From NCBI GenBank assembly GCA_001179505.1, contig CDMY01000929.1:147608-211607 (forward strand): DNA of 64,000 nt, written 5' to 3'. The position numbers and the translations under genes are program-made. This DNA is from Vitrella brassicaformis (taxonomy: Eukaryota > Sar > Vitrellaceae). Shown here one piece after another: positions 56,042 through 64,000 of this stretch (position 1 is the stretch's first letter; each line of letters begins with the position of its first letter). The notes beneath the pieces were generated by a model. That model was not told where the DNA came from. It ran no database searches and saw nothing but the letters and a program-made list of their open reading frames with translations.

Positions 56042-58006
56042 ATGGCTGCCAGTGCCGCCGCCCAGGTGAGAGAAGAGGGAGCTGGAGGCCAAGCAAATCC
56101 CTACATCATGACGTGAACTATTTGTGCTGTCTGTGTGGTTTGTCGTCCGGCCTGGTGCAGATGAGCGCAGTGATTCAGGCGCAGCTGCTGCCTCAGGTAC
56201 AAGGCTATCGGCTGAAGCAGGCTCAGGTAGCCAGCTAACCAACACACATACCAACTCGTCCATTCCATGCGGTGCATCCAAAGCTCATCGGCTGCTTGTG
56301 TGTGTGGTGTGCAGGTCAACAGCTGCATTGATCAACTCCTGCAGATGGACACCGCAGCTTCGATGGCACCACTGGTGCGGCAGGCTGCCAAACAGCACAC
56401 TGACAACCGGAGCACAAAGGCCTCTGTGTCATGTTGCTCTCGTCTTGGTGAGTTATTCGTCAGATGGTGGATAAGGTGAGTCGTCAATTTGCTGCTGCGT
56501 CCGAGCTGCTGGCCGAGTTGACAGACACCATCAACTCGACCATCGCACTGACAAGACATCGCCGCACACAGGTGAGTGGGGGAGTGACCACAGGCAGGCA
56601 CAAGCACAAGACCCACACTGATGTAGTGCGCACGTCGCATGTGCTGTGTGTGTGCATGTCTTTCTGTTTGCAATCAGGCGCGACGGTGGCACCTGACTGA
56701 CATCCCTGCCAACCCCATGAGCATCATCCTGGCACTGTCTGACCTCATCACGATCGCCCACCTCAAGTCGGCAGCCCGACCCATCAGAAATGCCCTCCGA
56801 CCGATCGTCCGCCGCCTTCGGCTGCCGAAGGCCATCAAGCGGGTGGGGGTGAGCGGTGTGGTGTAGTTCGACGATCAGCTGAGCCACAGCGATGTGGTGA
56901 AGGCCATGTGGGTGGTTGAGGAGGGGGGCGAGGGCGGCTGGGGGGAGGTGGGCGGCACGCTCAGACTCGCTGAGCATTGCGGCTCTTGTCAGCTGCCGGT
57001 CACAGTGGGTGCTTCTGACCTGCAGACACACGCCACCAAAGGCGGTAAGCACGACACACAGAAGAGGCAATGGGTGAGCTGCTGGATGGGTGTTTGGGTG
57101 CAGGATTTCTTGGCGCTGTTCCGTGTGTTTGCGCAGTGGATGCTCGTCGGCCGCTATGTGGCCTTCCGCCGCCCCACCGGCCAGCAGGACGGCACACTAG
57201 AGCTGTTCCGCCACACCAATGAGATCCGCGTCATCCGCAGCGAGCCCACCTTCACCATCGCCATCAACCCGCCCCTCCCCCTCCCCACCGGCCGCCCCGT
57301 CCATCCCTTCTCACAGCACCCCTTCACCCACCACGCCAAGCCACACGACCCGCCAGTCCGCAGCCGCATTGTGTGGCATGCTGGTGTGGGCTGGGGGACG
57401 GTCGGTGCCAACGACGGGCCTCTTTACGCATCAGCGAGCTCCATGCTGAAGGGGCTGCTGCTGAGTCACCGGCTGCTGGCTGTGGGCGGCTTCACCGACT
57501 CGCCAGCAGTGGTGGTGGACCGGTCAGTGGAAGGAAGGCGCGCAGTGAGAGGGCGAATGGCTATGTGGTGCGTCATTGATGTGTGTGTCAGGCGTGTGCG
57601 TGGTGGCCACCTCGACCGCATCATGACCCAATCGCTGCACAGGCCCCTCGACGAGTGCTCACTCGTACTGGCGTTCGAATGGGCCAATGGGGTGTGTGGG
57701 CACTCGCACGTGCTGACGTCATCCAACGACCCATTCATCGCATGGATTCTCTTTCGTATCCAGCCGGGCGACCACCGAAACGGTACGCATACACATTGAC
57801 AACACATCCATGCTGTCGTGTCGTTTGATCATCCGCTCTGCTGTTGTCTTTGTGCAGTGCGCGTCATCATCAGTACCAGCGAGGCTGCAGCAACAGGTGT
57901 TGCCCATGACGCCCCCTTCGCCCAGCGGTTCCCCCTGACGGCCGCCAGGGTGCGTCCGGCCCTCGACCCCATCGCGGCCATCGTGCTCGACGGCCAGGCG
58001 CCTTAG
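56042..58006 (+). pseudogene. Family B, copy 1: unknown protein with in-frame TAG and frameshift
   Basis: Exons 56042-56065, 56161-56226, 56315-56374, 56464-56571, 56678-57044, 57104-57522, 57592-57782 and 57858-58006 match the inverted copy at 58759-60912 at every intron position. The protein starts MAASAAAQMSAVIQAQLLPQ and has a helical N-terminal part. The C-terminal domain has WMLVGRYVAFRRPTGQQDG, HPFSQHPFTHHAKPHDPPVR and GFTDSPAVVVDR. The reading frame is broken by TAG at 56864-56866, where the other copy has Lys, and by one extra A in 57038-57040, which shifts the next splice junction out of phase. A truncated product of about 210 residues could still be made. The family is not recognised. 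Confidence 0.65.
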
Positions 58007-58758
58007 GTACAGGGTGGGAACCACCCAGATGATGCACACCGTACCTGGTGATACGGATTGTGTGGGTATTGGGGTGTGTTCTGCAGGCTGACTGGCGTCA
58101 AGGAACGCCACAGAAGTAGCTGACTGACTGACTGACTGACTGTCGGGCGGGCGGGCGGGCAGTAGGGCGGGCTGCGTGTCTGGTGGTGTGTGCATCTCAT
58201 ATCTGCTGTTGCATGAGGGACTCATCCGGGGACGTCTAGTGTGCGGACAGACAGACAGGTGCGGAGCGGTGCGTGAGCAGATTCTGGTGCGATGAATGAT
58301 GCATGTGTCTAGAATGTGGTTCGCGCATGGCATGGCACATCCCACCCGTCACAAAGTCGTCTTTCTGTCTGACAAGCCAGGCCATAAACTACATCCCCTC
58401 CCCCTTTCCTCTCCCCAACTACCACAGCCATCTGAAAGCTTCGTCGATGGTGGATAGATCTACATTGGGTATTTCCATGACCTTTGTCCATCCATGAGAT
58501 TCAACACATGCATGTATGATACGTCCACAAGCGCAATGGAGACACACACGTAAGGTCCAGCACCACCCACGCGAGTGCCACAAGGTCCCGGTGAGCCAGC
58601 TACTTGGCTCCTTCCTTCAACGTATCCAACCACCAAGCCACCCTACATAATGCACACCAACACACGCCACATCACACACACACAGGCAGACACATCAGGT
58701 CTCAGCGTCGTCATAGTGTGCGGCTCTGACCTTGGTGTGTCGATCGATGGTCGTGAGT
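58007..58758. other. Spacer between the two tail-to-tail family B copies
   Basis: 752 bp centre of the inverted duplication. It has (GACT)n at about 58121-58141 and (GGGC)n at 58145-58160. I see no third gene. Confidence 0.5.
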
Positions 58759-60912
58759 CTATGGTGCCTCCCCGTCCAACACGATGGGGCCGATGGGGCC
58801 GAAGGCGAGACGCACCTTGGCGGCCGTCAGAGGAAACCGATGCGCGAAGGGCGCATCGTGGGCCATACCTGCTGCTGGGGCCTCGGTGGTACGAATGTGG
58901 ACGCTCACTGCATGTGGACACGAGAAGATGATGAGACAAAACGACAGCATGGTCATCTGTTGTGGGGTTGTGCCGGTCCCTCACGTATGCGTACCGTTCT
59001 GACTGTCCCCGGGGGGCGTAAGAAAGGTGATCCATGCGATGAACGGATCATCGGACGTCGTCAGCACATGCAGCTGCGCACAGGCCCCATTGACCAGCTC
59101 AAGTGCCATCACGTCCGGGCACTCGGCGAGGGGCGTATGTGGCGATTGGGTGATGATGCTGTTCAGGTGGCCACCACGCGCACCCCTGACACACACATCA
59201 ATGACGCACCACATAGCCATTCGCCCTCTCACTGCGCGCCGTCCATCGACTCACCGGTCCACCACCACTGCTGGCGAGTCGGTGAAGCCGCTCACAGCCA
59301 TCAGCCGGTGAGCCAGCATCAGCTTCTTCATCAGGGAGCTCGCCGATGCGACAACGGCCCCGTAGCTGACGCCACATGTCGCCCAGCCCACACCAGTATG
59401 CCACACAATGCGGCTGCGGACTGGCGGGTCGTGTGGCTTGGCGTGGTGGGTGAAGGGGTGCTGTGAGAAGGGATGGATGGGGCGGCTGGTGGGGAGGGGG
59501 AGGGGCGGGTTGAGGGTGAGGGTGAAGTTGGGCTCGTTGCGGATGATGCGGATCTCATTGTTGTGGCAGAACATCTCGAGATTGCCGTCTTGCTGGCCGC
59601 CGGAGAGCTGGAAGGCCACATGGCGGCCGACGAGCATCCACTGCGCACAGAAACGGGGCAGCGCCAAGAAATCCTGCAGCCAACACACACACCCAGCAGC
59701 TCGCCCATTGCCTCTTCTGTGTGTCGTGCTGACCGCCTTGGTGGCGTGTGTCTGCAGGTCCGCAGCACCCACAGTGACCGGCAGCTGGCAATTGCCCCAC
59801 TGCTCGGCGAGTCTGAGGGTGTCGCCCACCTCCCCCTAGCCGCCCTCGCCCCCCTCCTTCAACACCCACATGGCCTTCATCACATCGCTGTGGCTCAGCT
59901 GGGCGTCGAACTTCACCACACCGCTCAGCCCCGCCCGCTTGATGGCCTTCGGCAGCCGAAGGTGGCGGGCGATGGACCGCACAGCATCTCTGATGGGTCG
60001 GGCTGTCGACTTGAAGCTGCCGACGGTGGTGACGTCAGATGCTGCGATGACGGTGCCCAGGAGCTCGGCGGGGATGTTCTAGAGATGCAACAGTGGGGCC
60101 TGATGACACACAGGCAGACAGACACACACGGAGGGAAGCGGTGCACATGGCGAAGTCCGTCCGTTTGTGTGTGTGGGGTCACACACCTGTGCGTGACTGC
60201 CGGTCGTGTTGTTCTGTGTGGCCTCTTCGGTAGTGTCCTCACCTGACAAACAACCACCCACACACACAGAGAGAGAGAAGGCCGTGTGTCGCAGGTGTGT
60301 GTTCCATCTTGCTTGACGTTGTGTGTGTGCAGGCTCACCCTCATGTGCTGTCTGTGCGATGGTGGTCTCGATGATGTGTGCCAGCTGGGCCAGGTGGTCC
60401 GACGCCGCCGCAAGCTGACGGTTCACGTCGGTGACCATCTGACGAAGAGGCGCCAACAGCCAAGACACGACCCAAATGTGCCGATTGGTGTGCGTCTGTC
60501 TGTCTGTCTGTCTGTCTGTCTGCTTTGCCTTCTTCGCACACCTGTGTTGTCAGCTTAGCGGTGTCCGTCTGTGAGAATCGTCCGATGGAGTTGTTAACCT
60601 AGACACACCACAACACAGACAACCAACAGGCAGCACAACCAAATGCGCTATGAGCAATGAGTGTCTGAGTGAAGCAGTGAGTGTGTGAGTCGGCTACATG
60701 CCCGAGTCTGGTTCATCTTGAGGATGCCGATGAGTCCGGGAGTGAACTCAGGCTGCGGCAGCAGCTGCTCCCTCAGACGCAACGCAATCATCTGCACCAC
60801 ATCGACCGCAGGACGACACAGACAGCACACAGACAGCACAGCACATCCCACGTGATGCATGCCGTCATTCACATGGCTTCTCTCCGCTCACCCGAGTGGT
60901 GCTGAGGTCCAT
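58759..60912 (-). CDS. Family B, copy 2: unknown protein with one in-frame TAG
   Basis: Start ATG 60912 (MDLSTTR), then MIALRLREQLLPQ, an exon beginning VNNSIGRFSQTDTAKLT and MVTDVNRQLAAASDHLAQL. A further exon (about 60187-60243) is not seen in copy 1. The large exon begins NIPAELLGTVIAASD (acceptor TCTAG/AACATC), and the C-terminal domain includes WMLVGRHVAFQLSGGQQDG, HPFSQHPFTHHAKPHDPPVR and FPLTAAKVRLAFGPIGP, with the stop TAG at 58759-58761. The frame is interrupted by a single TAG (59836-59838) exactly where copy 1 has TGG. Otherwise it is open and its splice phases are consistent. It may be a recent pseudogene, carry a read-through codon, or contain a sequence error. Confidence 0.55.
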
Positions 60913-61113
60913 TGTGAATTAAGATGGATGAATGGCAAGGCTGTTTTAAGGCCTCAACAGACTCAACACGCCTCACTCGCTGCCGTTCCTCTCCTCTTCC
61001 CCTCCTTCCCCTCTCCCTCTCCATCTCGCGAGCTTGTGATCCGTGGCGAGCCTTTCGTTTGTTCTTGGTTTTCACAAAGATCTATCTCTCCGTCGCCCAG
61101 CCCTTCGCCTCCC
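60913..61113. promoter_or_regulatory. Divergent promoter, family B copy 2 / hydrolase
   Basis: 201 bp between divergent starts. It contains TCTCGCGAGCTTG at 61024-61036, a palindromic variant of the AGCTCGCA motif. Confidence 0.4.
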
Positions 61114-63383
61114 ATGACCGAATCAAACACTGTCCGCCAGCGCAGCAAGGGCGCCAGCACTCGCACAGAGAAGCCCTCAGGCGATGACAAGAGAGATGAG
61201 CAGCACGGCGCAGATGCCCATGCCCCTCACGAGGCGCCCAACCAGGCTGCAGCCTCTGATCAGCCGCCCAAGGCCGCCCCCAAAGACGTCCCAGTGCTGG
61301 TCTCATGGCCGACGTTCTTTCTCATCGGGTTCTTGGTGGTGACTGCAGTGGTGATCCACAAGCACTGGGTGAGGGACTTCTCGGCGGGCAGCAACTTCGG
61401 CCTTCTGACCTACCGGCTCCGCAAGCTGCTGACTTCCCGAGTCGACACACACTTCTGGGAGCAGAACAGCATGGACAGATACCACCTCAAGGCCTCCATC
61501 ATGGCCAGGTCAGTCAGACACACAAGGGCAGTCAGTGCACACAGACGCCCAGACAGGAGCGTATGCGTCCATGCATCTGTGTGTGGCCTTTCTTCAGCGA
61601 CTTTCGTCGCCTGTTTGCGGAGGTGGAGCCCGTCAGCGTGGTTTCCAAGCATGCCATCCCCGCTCCGATAGTGGACGACACGCCGCGCATGGAGCAGCCG
61701 GTGCATGGGGACATCCCCGACCTCCCCCTCAACCCCCCACCCTGCCTCTACACGCGATGTGGCCGCAACGAGTCCGGCAGCAACATGGACTTCGACCTGC
61801 TCACACCCGACTCAGCCGATGCTGGACCTGGCCTGCGCTCGTGCTGCCCGTCCGGCTGCTGTGTGGTGGGGTGGACGCCCATCCCAGACGCGCCCGTTAA
61901 CATCACCTTTTATGTGTCGAGGGCGATAGGGGCGCGGTATCCCGCCCTGACGCGGCTGCTGAGAGCCAGACAGAGCGACGAGGTTGAGCTGGATGATGCG
62001 ACGGAGGTCGAGAGGAATGAGACTGATGTGAGGGCGATGGGTGCAGGGGTGCCTTTGGTGTTTTACGTGCACGGCGGCGGGAGTGCCTTTCTGAATGTGG
62101 AGGCGTACGACCATCTGATGCGGTACCACGCCAACAGAGTGGATGGGGTCGTGGCGGCCATCGACTACCGGTACCTATGGATCGAGGGATGCAGACACCC
62201 ACACACGCGCACATGGGGAAAGGGAAGGCATCCACCCGACGTGTTTGTTCTGGGTGTTGTTATTTCGCGTGTGTCAGATTGGCGCCGCAGTGGAAGTTCC
62301 CCTCTGGTATAGAGGACAGCATTGCCGCCGTCACCTGGCTCTACAAACATGCAAGCGACTTCGGGCTCGACACAAACAGGTGACTCAACAAAGTGACGCA
62401 TGCACACACCACAGCACAGCCCAGCACACCAGCAACAATGGTCTGTCTATTGTATGTGCTGTGCAGGTTTGTGCTGATGGGGGACAGTGCTGGTGGCGTC
62501 ATTACCCTGAGCATGATGGGTATGGCGATCGTGCGTGAGCTGCCATGGGTGCCGTCGATCAAGGCACTGGGGCTCATCTATCCGAGTGTGTCGGGCTGCA
62601 TGATGACACAAAGCCTCGCCAAGTGAGCCAGGCAGGGAGGGAGGGAAGATGGAGTCTGTCTGTGGTCTATGTGCGTGTCCTACGTCTGTCTGTCTGTCTG
62701 CCTGTGTGTGTGTGTGCTCTGCGTGTGATCCCCTTCCTCAATCATTAAAACAAACAGGCATTCTGACTTCCCTGCGATCAACGTGCACAGCATCTTCTGG
62801 TTCAAGATGCTGGTGAGACCCCACCTCCCTCCCCGCAGACACACACCCACACGATGCCCAGCAGGTTACAGTGTCTGCTCCCTCCCTCCGTCCCTCCCTC
62901 CCTCCCTCGTGTCGTGTGTCAGTACTGGCGCAGCCCCAACGAGTGTTTCGACTGGCGCGCCTCCCCACTGCGAATGCCGCACTCACTGCTGCAGAAACTC
63001 CCACCTGCCGTCATGTGTACGGGCCCACACACCACACAGACAGACAGACAGATGCAGGTATGTACCTGCACCTGTCTGTGTTGGTGTGTTGGTTGGCTGG
63101 TTCAGTCCAGTATTCGCATGACCCTCTGAAGGACAGCGGTGTGCTGCTGCATCACATGATGGAGGACGCCGGCAACCAGGGACAGCTCGTCATCATGCCT
63201 GGTACGTACTTACACACAAACACACACACACACACACACATCGGCACACATGGTGCACCACCGAGACTCACAACGACTGTGGTTCCTGCAGGTGTGCATG
63301 GGATTTACGGCAGCGACCGTTTCCCCTACGGCATGGAGGCCATGGACACCGTCATGCAGTTCGTCACAAAACACCTCGAGTGA
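61114..63383 (+). CDS. Membrane-anchored alpha/beta hydrolase (HSL / arylacetamide deacetylase-like)
   Basis: Eight exons join in frame: 61114-61508, 61598-62170, 62278-62379, 62467-62622, 62758-62812, 62923-63016, 63106-63201 and 63292-63383. A disordered N-terminus precedes one TM anchor (WPTFFLIGFLVVTAVVIH). The catalytic domain has the HSL-type oxyanion motif FYVHGGGSAF, the conserved AAIDYRLAPQWKFP, the nucleophile elbow LMGDSAGGVI, and the acid region QYSHDPLKDSGVLLHHM with the Asp. The C-terminal VHGIYGSDRFP carries the catalytic His. All triad residues are present. Such enzymes hydrolyse esters of lipids or small acyl groups at membranes. About 70 residues between the anchor and the HGGG motif are an insertion. 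The donor in exon 6 (ATG T/GTACGG) was chosen because it gives the correct frame. Confidence 0.9.
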
Positions 63384-64000
63384 CAGACAGGCTTTTAGAG
63401 CTCTTTTTGCGTCATCCTTTGGTGGGGGGGCGGGCGAAGGAGGGCAGCGGTGAGATGGGGAGAGAAATGAGGCGGGGCATCTCGATTCGGTGGCTGTTTT
63501 GCCCACTAATACGACTGTCAGCAGCCCGACCCAGTGATGCCTTCCTGTCTGTCTGTCTCTCTGTGTCTGCCTGCCCGCGTGTGTCTCTTCCGTGGCGTGT
63601 GTGTGGATAGAGGGCGCCCCTTTTGCACCCCCTCTCTCTTGCAATGCGACTGACTGACTTGTGAATACGTACATTTGTCTGGCCGAGGGCGTATATCTAT
63701 GTTTATTCGTGACTGACTGACATGATGCGATGCTGTCTTACCTGCATCTGGCTCTGTGGGTGAGTACGGGTGTGTGTACCGTATCGCTCGATTTGACTTT
63801 TTGCCCCTCCCTGACTAGCAAGTCGACGGACTACTTTTTGGTGCCCTGCCCCTCCCTGCCTAGCATTCATTATGCGCGTGTGTCTGTGGACGGTGACGGC
63901 AAGCAGTCACGTCAACGCAGGTACCTTGTCGTCAGACTTTGATGTCCCCCAGTCCTCAATCCATGCATCCATCCATCCATCGAGCTCCACACGACACTCA
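63384..64000. other. 3' flank of the hydrolase gene, right edge
   Basis: 617 bp with CTGT and CCAT short repeats and no supported gene. Confidence 0.5.

Noticed and set aside
56864-56866. TAG as a reassigned sense codon
   Set aside because: Several other genes here end naturally at TAG (stop at 341-343, at 15960-15962 and at 58759-58761), so general reassignment is unlikely; only local read-through remains possible.
56849-56866. An 18-nt intron (GTGAGC...GTAG) removing the stop in family B copy 1
   Set aside because: Too short for any intron here, and the homologous sequence in copy 2 is continuous coding sequence.

Overview
This is nuclear DNA from a gene-dense, intron-rich eukaryote. Genes alternate strands, exons are short, and most introns are about 60-120 bp with GT-AG (occasionally GC-AG) borders. 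Spacers and introns are full of (TG)n, (CCAT)n and (CTGT)n tracts. A LOV-type blue-light receptor, a PIN-LIKES/auxin-carrier-type transporter, an Rh-type ammonium channel, a DNMT2-type tRNA methyltransferase, an EMAP-like WD40 protein and several proteins with N-terminal signal-like segments fit a photosynthetic alveolate. A chromerid such as Vitrella is my best guess, but that is inference and no marker gene proves it. All gene models were built by hand from reading frames and splice-site consensus, so exon borders carry an error of about 1-2 nt and some N-termini are provisional.

Layout. 0.3-4.5 kb: SPFH/Band-7 membrane protein (-) and Rh ammonium transporter (-). 5-7.3 kb: GT8-like glycosyltransferase (+). 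8.1-11 kb: short LOV protein (-) and a CCCH zinc-finger protein (+) diverging from a 235-bp spacer; the CCCH gene is broken by a 300-N gap. 11-13.8 kb: low-complexity spacer. 13.8-17.6 kb: archaemetzincin (-), small two-TM protein (+), DNMT2 (-). 17.8-23.9 kb: large EMAP-like WD40 protein with a proline-rich tail (+). 24.3-29.8 kb: three unrecognised proteins with signal-like N-termini. 30-32.5 kb: helical-repeat protein (+). 33-37 kb: Ala-rich conserved-looking protein (-) diverging from a ubiquitin-domain protein (+). 37.9-38.9 kb: unknown protein (-).

39-61 kb is a duplication-rich zone. An RGG-tailed gene of unknown family (family A, +, 39.0-42.2 kb) has an inverted paralogue at 53.1-55.9 kb (-). 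Between them lie an ICMT-like methyltransferase (-), a PILS-type carrier (+) and a coiled-coil gene (-) that is flanked by perfect 226-bp direct repeats and carries a freshly triplicated exon. Next come two tail-to-tail copies of a second unknown family (family B, 56.0-58.0 + and 58.8-60.9 -), each interrupted by one TAG at a different site. A 682-bp exact duplication flanking the second 300-N gap is almost certainly an unmerged contig overlap. 61.1-63.4 kb: membrane-anchored alpha/beta hydrolase (+).

Many gene starts have an AGCTCGCA-type motif about 30-45 nt upstream, a candidate core-promoter element for these closely spaced, often divergent genes.
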